A stretch of 64,000 nt of DNA from JADLCB01 sp964398315 (GCA_964398315.1 CAYNMV010000020.1:1-64000), one strand, 5' to 3'. Shown: positions 16,823-25,596, numbered from the stretch's first letter. The notes: generated by a model not told the origin, from the letters alone. Made by a program: numbers and translations.

Positions 16823-18649
16823 TCATTCGTGCTCGTCGCGCTTGCGTGTGGCGGGCTTCTTCGCCTTGCTGGACTTGCGGGCTTTTTTCATCGTGCGGCT
16901 GGAGCGCGACTCGGCGGTGAGTGCAGGAAGTTCATCAACCAGCCATCGCACCGCCGTGGGATCGGCAAACCAGGCGGGCTGCAGCAGATCAACCACCATC
17001 GCTGCCTCGCTGATGTCGCCAGGCATCTCAAGGTCAACCACAGGATTGGACACCTGACCCGGATCGGCCAGCAGCGTCACGGCCTGTGCGTTGCGCCCAA
17101 GCGCCTCCCGCAGCGCTGTGCGCGCTGCCGCAGGTTGGCCTTCCTTCACGGAAATCAGCGCCAAGCAGAGCGGCCACAGCACGATTGTGTCATTGGCATA
17201 GGTCTGCTCGATGAGCTGGCGCGCCTCGTCCAGGCGTCCCAGCTCGATCAGCAACGGCGCGTAGGCATAGCGGATGCCCTGATTGTCGTTGGGATTTAAC
17301 CGCAGCATCTCGGCATAGATATCCGCCGCTTCGGGCAGGCGTTCCTGACGTGTGAGCGTCTCGGCCAGCCCTGCCATGGCGTTCATGTAGGGGCGAGTCG
17401 TCACGTCGAGCCAGAAGGGATAGCCCGGCTCAGAAAACGGCGCGTCTCCAAGTGCCCGCCGGGCCGCCGCGATCGCCTTGCGATACATCGCCTCCGAGCC
17501 GGCATCATCAGCGGGGCGGCGCTCGGCAAGCTGGATCAGCGCCTGCGTGCAGTCCGGGTCCAGTTTCAGCGCTTCGCGCAGCAGTTGCAGGCTGCGCCGG
17601 GGCGCAACCTCCCTGGCCATGACGCACAGCTCCAGGGCCTGCTGCCTGGGCTCCTCGAGCGTAGGCATCGGAGGGACCTCTTCCAGCATGCCCGGCAGGC
17701 TGAGACGATAGACCGCCGGCCCATCAAACGTCGATACCTGCTTCTCCCAGCGCCCGGCATCCAGGTCGGCCTCGGTCGTCTGCGCCAGCGCCCGGCACAG
17801 GCCCTCGACGAACGCCAGCCGCGCTGCATCCGGCCGGTCCACATCGGTGCCCCTGTTCTTGTAGCGCAACAGGAGTGGCGCCGATTCATCCTCGGCTACG
17901 CGCAGGCCATGCTCCTCCCACAGTTCGGCATCTTCCGGGGGCATCTGGTCCGGCTCGAAAAAAATCAGCGACCAGCGCTGTCCCTTGAGTGCCGTTCTCG
18001 CATCCAGCAGCGCATCGAAGCTTTTCCAACTGGCGTGGAAGCCCATGCCGAAAGTTTCGCCGCCTGCCCCCAGGACCGATGCCAGCCGCATACCCGAAGG
18101 CGGCTTGGGCGAATGGATTTCGATCACATCGGTGTCGAACAGATGCTGCCAGAGCGCGGCAGTGTAGAAGGCTACGCCGGCCTCAGCAAACGCCGCGAGG
18201 CGTTCAATGCTCATGCCGGGCTGATCCAGCGGCGAGGGCAGTGTCGGGCCGGCGATGGCGGGAAGCGCCTGGCTCAGCAGATAGCGGACCGCCTCGAGCT
18301 GCTCCACTACCTCAAACTCGACCCTCGCGAGCTGCCCCCGCGCTCGCAGCGCCGTGGCCAACTCCGGATCGCGCACCTGCACGCGCAGTCTCTCCTCCGG
18401 CTCCAGCGCTGCCAGCAGCTTGGCCAGCACATCGGCCGCCGTGTCAAACGGCGCCTGGGTCGGCTCGGGCATCTCCATGGCGTAGCAGAAGGTGGATTCG
18501 GCCCCGACCACCAGGCACATGAGTGGCCGGAAGCGCTCGCCCTGGTCGTTCTGAATCCACGCCGGGACCGTCTCCAGCGCCAGCTGCATCGGTTCAGACG
18601 GGTTGACACCTTCGGGCAGGTGTTCACGTGGAAAGATCATGTGCGCCAT
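16823..18649 (-). CDS. TPR-repeat protein of unknown function
   Basis: 608 residues. The N-terminal 300 residues form one or two alpha/beta domains that I do not recognise; the opening (AHMIFPREHLPEGVNPSEPMQ) is followed by stretches alternating hydrophobic strands and helices. From about residue 340 the protein is helical. EAADIYAEMLRLNPNDNQG and ARQLIEQTYANDTIVLW are TPR-like and resemble bacterial ST7/TPR proteins. The last 25 residues are rich in Lys and Arg, which suggests contact with nucleic acid or another polyanion. It lies 49 nt after rhaM on the same strand and may be the last gene of that transcript. No signal peptide is visible. Confidence 0.7.
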   Translation of the reverse strand: MAHMIFPREHLPEGVNPSEPMQLALETVPAWIQNDQGERFRPLMCLVVGAESTFCYAMEMPEPTQAPFDTAADVLAKLLAALEPEERLRVQVRDPELATALRARGQLARVEFEVVEQLEAVRYLLSQALPAIAGPTLPSPLDQPGMSIERLAAFAEAGVAFYTAALWQHLFDTDVIEIHSPKPPSGMRLASVLGAGGETFGMGFHASWKSFDALLDARTALKGQRWSLIFFEPDQMPPEDAELWEEHGLRVAEDESAPLLLRYKNRGTDVDRPDAARLAFVEGLCRALAQTTEADLDAGRWEKQVSTFDGPAVYRLSLPGMLEEVPPMPTLEEPRQQALELCVMAREVAPRRSLQLLREALKLDPDCTQALIQLAERRPADDAGSEAMYRKAIAAARRALGDAPFSEPGYPFWLDVTTRPYMNAMAGLAETLTRQERLPEAADIYAEMLRLNPNDNQGIRYAYAPLLIELGRLDEARQLIEQTYANDTIVLWPLCLALISVKEGQPAAARTALREALGRNAQAVTLLADPGQVSNPVVDLEMPGDISEAAMVVDLLQPAWFADPTAVRWLVDELPALTAESRSSRTMKKARKSSKAKKPATRKRDEHE

Positions 18650-18698
18650 AGTGCCCGCCGTGAGCTACGGCGGCAACCCCTGCGCTGCGACCGGTATT

Positions 18699-19013
18699 TC
18701 AATCCAGGTGGAATACCTCGCGCAGCTCGATCGAGACGGGACTGTTATCGGGATTGGAAGGCATGATCTCCTTCATATACGCCCACCAGCGACGGCAGAC
18801 ATCGGTCTGCGCAATGGCATTCCAGCGCGCTTCATCCTCGATCTCGACATAACCAAATAGCTGCCGCGAGCGCGGCTCGAGGAAGATGGAGTAGTTGTGT
18901 ACGCCATGGGCCTTGAGCACTTCCTCCAGCTCTTTCCAGATTGGCCGGTGTCGCCGCTCATACTCCTGCTCCTGCCCTTCGTTCACCGACATGACAAACG
19001 CCTTGCGCAACAT
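18699..19013 (-). CDS. rhaM: L-rhamnose mutarotase
   Basis: 104 residues, the typical length of RhaM, which interconverts the alpha and beta anomers of L-rhamnose. The fold signature is visible: MLRKAFVMSVNEGQEQEYERR at the start (the conserved N-terminal Tyr region), HNYSIFLEP in the middle with the catalytic His, and CRRWWAYMKEIMP near the end. GAGGAG lies 7 nt before the ATG, which fixes the start. No rhamnose isomerase, kinase or aldolase is in the window, so its substrate may be rhamnose or a related sugar handled by the oxidoreductase operon upstream. Confidence 0.9.
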   Translation of the reverse strand: MLRKAFVMSVNEGQEQEYERRHRPIWKELEEVLKAHGVHNYSIFLEPRSRQLFGYVEIEDEARWNAIAQTDVCRRWWAYMKEIMPSNPDNSPVSIELREVFHLD

Positions 19014-19043
19014 GGCATCGCTCCTCAATTGCCTGACAAGCCG

Positions 19044-19049
19044 AATATA
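19044..19049 (-). promoter_or_regulatory. putative -10 box before rhaM
   Basis: TATATT on the minus strand sits in a small AT-rich island, 30 nt before the rhaM ATG. No good -35 box is seen, so it could need an activator. It suggests rhaM and the TPR gene can be expressed apart from the genes upstream. Confidence 0.35.
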
Positions 19050-19181
19050 TGATCCGCACCCGCGCACCATCGACGCACGACACAGGCGACTGCCCGCGCA
19101 TCGACACGAATCTGCGCGATCTGCCATTGGTCCGCTTCGTTCATGGCCGCACAGCGTGCCGTGCGGCCAGGCTTACCCGTT

Positions 19182-21425
19182 TTAGCGACCCGCAACCGCG
19201 GCACGCCGGCGGGTGCGCTTGCGGGCTGGCCTGGATGACTCGTAGCCAAACTCCTCCAGGTCTTCGGCGAGGAAATCAAAGTCAACCTGGCCCTTGGCCC
19301 GCTTCCACCGCCCCACCGCTTCAGGGCGCACCGGGATCTTCACCAGCGGCACGCCGAGGAACTCACTGATTGTCTTGATCGTCTCATCCTGCTTGAGGAC
19401 AAAGTCCTCAAAGCGGACGGTCAGCCAGTGCTTGGGCTTGGGCGTGGAGCGGACCAGTTCAGCCTGGTATTTCCAGCTGATCGCCCGCATCAGCCGCTCA
19501 TCGTCCACTTTCTCAACAGGCACGTTGAAGCGCGACAGATCATCGGTCAGGTGGGCCGCCAGAATCGCATCGCGCGGGTCGCGCACCCAGTGGATGTAAT
19601 AGGCATCGGGGAACAGGCGCACGATCCACGGCAGGGCCAGTGTCGTCTCGGGCAGCTTCCAGCCCTTGTGCGCAGCGGGGCTTTCCAGGACATCCTTGAG
19701 ATATTCGCGCACCAGGCGCTCAAACTCAGGATCGATGGGCATGGTATGCAGCTTCGAGAAATCCCAGCGCGTGCCGCCCTTGTGCTCAACGTAGCGGCCG
19801 ATGATACGGCAGGCTTCATACATGGGCTGTGGCGGCAGCAGATCGCCGCTGGCATTGAGCGTGTTGCCCATGTAGACACCGCTGTGGCTGAGGGTATGGC
19901 TGATGGCACGCGTGCCGCCGTGGCCGCGGCCGATGATCGTGATGAGCTGGCTGGCATCTTCCGATTCCTCGCCCGGGCGATGTTCGCCGCGGATGGCGTA
20001 CTTGTTCTTCTGTTGCAGGCTGGCCGCCTGATTGGGATCGCCGATGTGCAGCGTGTCGTACGCCTGCTGGCTGGTCTTGAACGCCCCCACGCCCTTGTGG
20101 CCATGCCAGTCGCCCTGACGATGCATCGGGTTGGTGCTGCCCGTCTCCTTCTCGCGCTGGGCGATCCACGCTTCCATCCGCCGGCGCAGCGTCTTGACGA
20201 TCTCGGGGTTCTGCTCGGCGACGTTGTGGTTCTCGTGCGGATCTTCGATCAGATTGTACAGCTCGATCTCCGGCTTGAAATGGAAATCCGGCTCCAGCGC
20301 GATGATCAGCTTCCACTGTGGCGTGCGCCAGCCGTGCTTGCGCTGCCAGGTGCACTCGGTGAGGTAAAACTCGCTGTCGAAACTGGCCACTTCCCCTCGC
20401 ACAAGCTTCATCAGCGACTGGCCATCGAACTGCGTCCGCGTCCTGATCCCCGCCAGTTCCATCAGCGTGGGCACCAGGTCCTTGTGCTGGTTGTAGCCTC
20501 TGACCCGACGGCCGGCCGGCACCGCCTTGGGGTAGCGGATGATCAGCGGCACGTGCAGCGTGACATCGTACAGGCCGTGGTGATCGAACCAGCACTCGTG
20601 GTCGTAGAGCGTTTCACCGTGGTCGCTGTTGATGACGACGATGGTGTCATCGAGGATGCCCAGCGCTTCAAGTTGCGTGAAGAGGCGCGCGATGCACGCA
20701 TCCATGTAGGCGATGGCGCCATCATACTGTGCGATGATGTAGTCCTTGTCGGTGCAGCCGGGTGGGAACCAGGTGCGAAAGTAATCGGCAAAGGGCTTGA
20801 AATTGTAGACCGGTTCGAGGCTCTTGTTCTTCGGATCGTATTCATCGCCGTGATAGAAGATCCGGTCGAACGGCTCGGGGGGCAGATACGGCGAATGCGG
20901 GTCCATGTGGCGCAGCATGATGAACCACGGCTTGCCGGTCTTGCGCGCTTCGGCGGTGAGGCGGTCGATCTCGGGCTGGGCGACCTCGTTCAGGTTCTGC
21001 GCCTTGGGGCTGCGGCCGGCGTTCCACGCACCCCAGCCGGAGAACTCCAGGTAGTTGTCAAAACCGCGGCTGGCCGGGTTCCACTGGAATCCAACGCAGG
21101 TGGTGTTGTAACCGGCTGACTTGCACAGCTCGGCCAGCGTTTTCACCCGGCTTGGCAGTCCACCCTGATGGCGCAGCGCCACCACATCGGTTCCGAAGCA
21201 GTCACGCCCCGTCAACATGGAGGAGTACGCCGGCGTGGTCGGGATGTGCGCGGAATAGGTTTGCTCAAACAGGGTCCCGCCCTGTGCGAACTTGTCTATG
21301 TGCGGGGTGGTTAGATGCCGATAGCCGTAGCAGCTCATGTGCGTCGCCAGCAGCGAGTCGATGGCAATGAGCAGAATGTTGGGCTTCTTCTCAGCGCTGG
21401 TGCCGTTGCGGGATGTCTTGGCCAT
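19182..21425 (-). CDS. sulfatase-like hydrolase fused to a sulfotransferase domain
   Basis: 747 residues in two parts. Residues 1-445 have the alkaline-phosphatase/sulfatase fold: KKPNILLIAIDSLLATHMSC, VINSDHGETLYDHECWFDHHG for metal binding, then NQHKDLVPTLMELAG. At the sulfatase signature the sequence is PTTPAYSSMLTGR. Thr replaces the Cys/Ser that is turned into formylglycine, and Tyr replaces the following Arg. Residues about 500-745 are a sulfotransferase: IIGRGHGGTR is a PAPS 5'-phosphate loop and YYIHWVRDPRDAILAAHL is the 3'-phosphate motif. Without formylglycine a standard sulfatase reaction is unlikely; a Thr nucleophile is known in phosphodiesterases and phosphoethanolamine transferases of the same superfamily. 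It lies within the sugar oxidoreductase operon. No signal peptide is seen, so a cytoplasmic site is inferred. Confidence 0.85.
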   Translation of the reverse strand: MAKTSRNGTSAEKKPNILLIAIDSLLATHMSCYGYRHLTTPHIDKFAQGGTLFEQTYSAHIPTTPAYSSMLTGRDCFGTDVVALRHQGGLPSRVKTLAELCKSAGYNTTCVGFQWNPASRGFDNYLEFSGWGAWNAGRSPKAQNLNEVAQPEIDRLTAEARKTGKPWFIMLRHMDPHSPYLPPEPFDRIFYHGDEYDPKNKSLEPVYNFKPFADYFRTWFPPGCTDKDYIIAQYDGAIAYMDACIARLFTQLEALGILDDTIVVINSDHGETLYDHECWFDHHGLYDVTLHVPLIIRYPKAVPAGRRVRGYNQHKDLVPTLMELAGIRTRTQFDGQSLMKLVRGEVASFDSEFYLTECTWQRKHGWRTPQWKLIIALEPDFHFKPEIELYNLIEDPHENHNVAEQNPEIVKTLRRRMEAWIAQREKETGSTNPMHRQGDWHGHKGVGAFKTSQQAYDTLHIGDPNQAASLQQKNKYAIRGEHRPGEESEDASQLITIIGRGHGGTRAISHTLSHSGVYMGNTLNASGDLLPPQPMYEACRIIGRYVEHKGGTRWDFSKLHTMPIDPEFERLVREYLKDVLESPAAHKGWKLPETTLALPWIVRLFPDAYYIHWVRDPRDAILAAHLTDDLSRFNVPVEKVDDERLMRAISWKYQAELVRSTPKPKHWLTVRFEDFVLKQDETIKTISEFLGVPLVKIPVRPEAVGRWKRAKGQVDFDFLAEDLEEFGYESSRPARKRTRRRAAVAGR

Positions 21426-21488
21426 GGTTGTTCTTGTTCCGTTTATGAGTTGATGAGTCTGTTTCACCAGGCAGCGCATGCGCTGCCG

Positions 21489-22526
21489 TCAGAGGTCAAT
21501 TCTTCGTCCTTCTTCACTGGAGCGGTAGCTGGCCAGGGTCATCGCCAGCACATCACGTCCCTCGCGCGCTGTGGCGATCGCCGGCCGCCGGCCCTGTAGA
21601 AACGCCAACAGCTCCGGCGCCAGGGCGGCAATTCGCTCGCCGTGGCTGGCCGGTGAGGGAATACCGCTGTCGATCCACCCCTCACCGTCGCACAGGTACC
21701 ACTTCAGCCCCACCGCCCCGGGCGGCCGCGGCACGTTACAGCTCACGGCATCACCGTAGTTCTGGATGATGACCCCCCCCTCGCAGGTGATCTCGGTTGT
21801 GTTCTCGCCGGCAACGCAGGTGAACGAACTGCCCACCTCGGCCAGTGTGCCATCGGCATAGCGGAAAATGGCGATCCCCTGGTCATCGGGCACGCGGGGA
21901 TTGATCCGCGTGGCGATCTCCGCCATCACCGATTGCGGCCGGCCCAGCAGCCAGTAAAGAAAGTCGATCGCGTGGCAGGCATCATCGGCCCACATGCCCC
22001 GGTTCAGTTCCGGCTTCACGTGCCAGGATGTCTCGAAGCCGGGCCAGGTGTGTGTCGCCAGCCCATGCCGCCGGCGGACCATCAGCACCCGACCGAGCGT
22101 GCCGGCGGCGATCAGTTCCTTCATCTTCAGGTTCTGCGGGTCAATGCGCATCTGCCAGGCCAGGGTAAAGGCCACACCGGCGCGCTCGACGGCAGCAACG
22201 ATGCGATCGGCCTGCTCCAGCGTCAGCGCCAGCGGCTTCTGGAGCACGATCGCCATGCCCGCCGCGGCTGCCTGCTCAACCAGGTCAGCATGCAGCGATG
22301 TCTCCGCACCGATGACCACCGCATCCACATCGGCCCGCGCCAGCAGCGCAGCCGGCGATGGCTCGATCGACAGCTTGAACTGCTCTTGCGCTGCATCAGC
22401 GCGGGCGCGGTCGTGGTCCCAGCCGGCAACCAGGCGCACGGTATCACGCGGCATCTTGTTCCACGCGTTGCAGTACGTGCCAACGTGGCCGTGGGCGAAA
22501 CCGAGAATACCAATGCGCATCGTCAT
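21489..22526 (-). CDS. Gfo/Idh/MocA family oxidoreductase (QKP variant)
   Basis: 345 residues. The Rossmann NAD(P) site is MRIGILGFAHGHVGTY. The catalytic Lys motif, usually EKP, is QKP in IVLQKPLALTLEQADR. The second domain has GMWADDACHAIDFLYWLLG, the expected D-x3-H substrate and proton-relay region. Such enzymes oxidise or reduce sugar hydroxyls, often at C3. GGAG 7 nt before the ATG at 22526 supports this start over a GTG/ATG at 22541. It is the third oxidoreductase of the operon and is clearly less related to the other two. The gap to the isomerase gene upstream is 37 nt. Confidence 0.88.
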   Translation of the reverse strand: MTMRIGILGFAHGHVGTYCNAWNKMPRDTVRLVAGWDHDRARADAAQEQFKLSIEPSPAALLARADVDAVVIGAETSLHADLVEQAAAAGMAIVLQKPLALTLEQADRIVAAVERAGVAFTLAWQMRIDPQNLKMKELIAAGTLGRVLMVRRRHGLATHTWPGFETSWHVKPELNRGMWADDACHAIDFLYWLLGRPQSVMAEIATRINPRVPDDQGIAIFRYADGTLAEVGSSFTCVAGENTTEITCEGGVIIQNYGDAVSCNVPRPPGAVGLKWYLCDGEGWIDSGIPSPASHGERIAALAPELLAFLQGRRPAIATAREGRDVLAMTLASYRSSEEGRRIDL

Positions 22527-22563
22527 GGCTTTCTCCGGCACGGGCGCGGGTCATCACAGGCGG

Positions 22564-23361
22564 CTATCGCGCGCCACATGCCTGCAGGCAGGCCTGCATG
22601 TGCCCGCGCGCCTCGGCGGCGATGGCGATACAGCGTTCGAGGGAATAGTCCTTGGCGCCGATCACTTCCAGGTCGACCGGGCCGGTATAACCCTTCTCGT
22701 GCAGCACGCGAATGTAGCCCAGCAGGTCGATGTCACCGCGGCCGTTGGCCTGCTCTTCCGGCTTGCCGGGGCTCTGCTGGCGGCCACGACAGTCGCGGAT
22801 ATGAACATGCCGGATGCGATCGGCCACCGCGCGGAGCGCCTCAACCGGGTTCTCACCGGCGCGCCAGATGTGGCTGGGATCCATGTCGAGGCCGAAGTGC
22901 GGCGAATTGATCGCGGCCAGCAGCTTGAGCGTGGTTGGCGTGTTGTAGACGTACTGGCCAACGTGCGCTTTCACGCAGAGGGTCACACCATAGTGCTCAG
23001 CGCGCTGCACCAGCTTGCCAATGGAATCGACGATCGGCTGGAAGGTGCTTTCATCATCGGCCTTGCCGCCGGGGCCGCAGTTGATGAGGGGAATGCCGAT
23101 CTCGGCGGCGGCCTGGAAGGCAGCTTCCATCTTCGCCGCATCCTGGCTGGGCTGTTCCATCGCGAGGATGGGCAGGTTGTACTCAGCGCTGAGCTGCTTG
23201 ATGCGCGGGACCAGTTCCTGCCAGCGGTCGAGGACCAGGTGCTGGCTCATGCCGTCGATGGCCGACAGTTCGATGCCATCGTAGCCACAGATGGCGGTGT
23301 ACTTGAAGGCGGTTTCGAGATCGTGGCCGCCGAAGAGGACTGAGTTGACTCCGAGTTTCAT
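22564..23361 (-). CDS. sugar phosphate isomerase/epimerase (xylose isomerase-like TIM barrel)
   Basis: 265 residues of the AP-endonuclease-2/xylose isomerase-like barrel. MKLGVNSVLFGGHDLETAF begins the first strand, CGYDGIELSAI and ILAMEQPSQD are typical early strands, and FGLDMDPSHIWRAG and RIRHVHIRDCRG hold the metal-binding Asp/His pair. DLEVIGAKDYSLERC closes the barrel with the last Glu. These enzymes isomerise, epimerise or eliminate on free or keto sugars using Mn or Co. Placed between oxidoreductase genes, it is a candidate for action on a 3-keto sugar made by them. Confidence 0.88.
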   Translation of the reverse strand: MKLGVNSVLFGGHDLETAFKYTAICGYDGIELSAIDGMSQHLVLDRWQELVPRIKQLSAEYNLPILAMEQPSQDAAKMEAAFQAAAEIGIPLINCGPGGKADDESTFQPIVDSIGKLVQRAEHYGVTLCVKAHVGQYVYNTPTTLKLLAAINSPHFGLDMDPSHIWRAGENPVEALRAVADRIRHVHIRDCRGRQQSPGKPEEQANGRGDIDLLGYIRVLHEKGYTGPVDLEVIGAKDYSLERCIAIAAEARGHMQACLQACGAR

Positions 23362-23409
23362 GGATAGCTGCCCGTTCAGAATTGCGCGGGAAATGTGGGC
23401 GACGACGCA

Positions 23410-24408
23410 TCACCCATCGATCTTCACAACCGTGCCGGTTTCCAGGGATTCAATGGCGGCCGCAAGCACCTTCTGGGCCGCCAGGCCATCCGCGCCCGAG
23501 GCATCGATCTGCTCGGGATCAACGCCCTCGCTGACCTGCTGCAAAAAGCGATGGATGCGGTTGCGGAAGGTCTGCTCGAAATCGAGATGGCCGCCAAAAA
23601 CGGGGTTGGTGTAGACCGTCTTCTCCAGGTTGCCGGCGGGGTAGAGCGTGACCTCGCGCCACATGTCCTCCAGCACAAAGCGCCCGCCGGTGCCGGCGAC
23701 CTCGCAACGCTCCATCGGATGGCCGCGCTGGATGTCATACGAGCCGGTCAGGCCGCCGACGACCCCGTTCTTAAACTTCATGCTGAAGTGGGCCGTGCTC
23801 CAGATTGATCGGCCCGGCGCCTTGGTGGCGAAGCACTGGACCGCCTCGATATCGCCGCAGAAGTGCCGCATGACATCCACCGTGTGCGGATGCAGCGCCT
23901 TGATCTGGAAGTAAGGCGAGCTCTCGGCCGGGTTCATGATCCACATGCTCATGTTGATGAACAGCAGATGCCCCAGCCGGCCCTCATCCAGCCAGCGCTT
24001 GGCGATATAGGTCGCCTGCGTGAAGCGGTGATTGAGGTTGATGCCATAGCAGCGGCGCAGTTCACGGGCGGTGGCGACCATCTCCTCGGCCTGCGCGATG
24101 TCGTTGCTGATTGGCTTCTCGCCCAGCACATGACAGCCGGCCCGCAGCGCCTGCATGGTCGGCTCATAATGGTCCGAGCCGTACTCATAGCCACCGGTGG
24201 TGATGCTCACCACATCCGGCCGGATTGAATCCAGCATCGCCTGGGCATCGTAGAACGCCGGCACACCGTAGCGCTTCGCCGCGGCGTCGGCGCGCTCCTT
24301 CTGGATATCGCACACGCCAACCAGTTCCGCCAGGTCATCGGCCACGTACGCGCGGGCGTGCGTATTGCCGATGTTGCCCATGCCAATGATGGCGACTCGC
24401 AGTGCCAC
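23410..24408 (-). CDS. Gfo/Idh/MocA family oxidoreductase
   Basis: 332 residues. ALRVAIIGMGNIGNTHARAY is the nucleotide-binding loop, VLGEKPISNDIAQAEEM carries the catalytic Lys, and LHPHTVDVMRHFCGD replaces the usual D-x3-H segment. A C-terminal beta sheet domain follows. The sequence is closely similar along its length to the product of the next gene (24465-25481): the same HPHT/S-DVM block and the same GSYD...GHP block. The two look like a tandem duplication. Their shared motifs suggest related substrates, perhaps opposite directions of one oxidation/reduction pair. Confidence 0.9.
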   Translation of the reverse strand: MALRVAIIGMGNIGNTHARAYVADDLAELVGVCDIQKERADAAAKRYGVPAFYDAQAMLDSIRPDVVSITTGGYEYGSDHYEPTMQALRAGCHVLGEKPISNDIAQAEEMVATARELRRCYGINLNHRFTQATYIAKRWLDEGRLGHLLFINMSMWIMNPAESSPYFQIKALHPHTVDVMRHFCGDIEAVQCFATKAPGRSIWSTAHFSMKFKNGVVGGLTGSYDIQRGHPMERCEVAGTGGRFVLEDMWREVTLYPAGNLEKTVYTNPVFGGHLDFEQTFRNRIHRFLQQVSEGVDPEQIDASGADGLAAQKVLAAAIESLETGTVVKIDG

Positions 24409-24464
24409 GTCTCGCTCCGATCACAAGGGGCACAGGCACATCGCCCGTACCGCCCGGGAAAGCC

Positions 24465-25481
24465 CTACAAGGTCACAATCTTTTCCTGCTCGAACGATTC
24501 GATGGCGGCCTCGATGATGCGCTGAACCTTCAGGGCATCCTCGGCCTTGGCATCCACCTGGTCGGGCGGAACCTGGTTGACCAGGTCATCCACCCAGGCA
24601 TCGATGCGGCTCTGGAAGGTTTCGCCGAAGCTCCGCATGCCGCCAAGATAGTGATAGCTCTCGGATTCGATGCTGCGGCGCGGCTGGAAGTGAAGATGCT
24701 CGCAGGCATCCTCGATGACAATGCGGGCCTCGTGGCCGATGATGTCGCATCGCTCCAGCCCCCAGGGATGGCCGGGCCCGCCGCCGTCGTAGCTGCCCAT
24801 CAGGTGGCCGATCACGCCGCTTTCGAAGACCAGGTTCACATGGACATTGCTGAAGCAGACCCGCCCCGGCCCGCGCTTGAAGAAGGCCTGCACCTTCTTC
24901 ACATCGCCGCCAAAGTAGCGCATCACATCCAGCGAGTGCGGGTGCAGGGCACGCATATGGAAATGCGGGCTGGTCTCGTTGGGGTTGTTGATCCACATGA
25001 ACATGTTGATCTGGTTGATCTCGCCGCAGCGGCCGGCGTCCAGCCATTCCTTTGCCCGGCGGGCGGCGGGGGTGAAGCGGTGATTGAGGTTGATGCCGTA
25101 GCGCAGGCGCTTCTCTTTCGCCAGTGCCACCATCTCCTCGGCTTTGGCCACCTCGTTGCTGATCGGTTTTTCCCCCAGGACAGGGATGCCGGCCCCCAGG
25201 AGTTGCATGGTGGGCGTGTAGTGATCGCCGCCGTTCTCATGGCCGGCGGTACACATGCTGGCTGCATCCAGCTTCGGGCCGTTTTTGAGCAGCTCATCCA
25301 CGCTGTAAAACGCCGGCACATCGTATTCTTTGGCCGCCTTGTCAGCACGGTCCTTGAGGATATCGCAGACCGCAACCAGCCGGACATGCGGGTTCTTCTG
25401 ATAGCAGCGGGCGTGGGTGTTGCCGATGCCACCCATGCCAACCACCGCGACGTTCAGTTTTGCTGTCGATGCTTCTGCCAT
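24465..25481 (-). CDS. Gfo/Idh/MocA family oxidoreductase, first gene of the operon
   Basis: 338 residues. LNVAVVGMGGIGNTHARCYQ binds NAD(P), VLGEKPISNEVAKAEEM contains the catalytic Lys, and LHPHSLDVMRYFGGD is the same variant motif as in the neighbour at 23410. GGCGGAGG lies about 9 nt before the ATG at 25481, which decides the start. A promoter (GATAAT at 25537-25532) and two AraC-type sites lie upstream, so this gene opens the operon that runs to at least 21489 and probably to 19182. Spacings within the operon are 37-63 nt. Confidence 0.9.
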   Translation of the reverse strand: MAEASTAKLNVAVVGMGGIGNTHARCYQKNPHVRLVAVCDILKDRADKAAKEYDVPAFYSVDELLKNGPKLDAASMCTAGHENGGDHYTPTMQLLGAGIPVLGEKPISNEVAKAEEMVALAKEKRLRYGINLNHRFTPAARRAKEWLDAGRCGEINQINMFMWINNPNETSPHFHMRALHPHSLDVMRYFGGDVKKVQAFFKRGPGRVCFSNVHVNLVFESGVIGHLMGSYDGGGPGHPWGLERCDIIGHEARIVIEDACEHLHFQPRRSIESESYHYLGGMRSFGETFQSRIDAWVDDLVNQVPPDQVDAKAEDALKVQRIIEAAIESFEQEKIVTL

Positions 25482-25531
25482 GCGCGTCTTGCCTCCGCCG
25501 CCGGTGAAGCGGCCCAAAAGATGTTGGCGGG

Positions 25532-25537
25532 ATTATC
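25532..25537 (-). promoter_or_regulatory. -10 box of the oxidoreductase operon
   Basis: GATAAT on the minus strand, about 45 nt from the start codon. The -35 position (around 25555-25560) is poor, as expected for a promoter that needs an activator. The AraC-type repeats lie immediately beyond it. Confidence 0.5.
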
Positions 25538-25560
25538 GTGCGCAGAAGCAGGGAAATGCT

Positions 25561-25594
25561 AGTACGCCCTTGCCTTTTTGTTGTACGATTTTGC
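25561..25594. promoter_or_regulatory. candidate AraC-type operator (two direct repeats, 21-bp period)
   Basis: Read on the minus strand the word GCAA-NNN-CGTAC occurs twice, at 25594-25583 and 25573-25562, exactly 21 bp apart, so both sites face the same side of the helix. This is the classic arrangement of AraC-family half sites. They adjoin the -35 region of the operon on one side and overlap the -10 box of the araC-type gene on the other. Confidence 0.55.
25584..25589 (+). promoter_or_regulatory. leaderless-type -10 box of the AraC-family gene
   Basis: TACGAT ends 7 nt before the ATG and lies inside the distal operator repeat, so binding of the regulator there would block its own transcription. 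Confidence 0.45.
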
Positions 25595-25596
25595 GC

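Noticed and set aside
19428..21119. 563-codon plus-strand open frame
   Set aside because: Antisense to the sulfatase-like fusion; no family motifs.
22577..22603. Palindrome around CCTGCAGGCAGGCCTGCAT
   Set aside because: It lies in the coding 3' end of the isomerase gene and encodes a normal-looking C-terminus.
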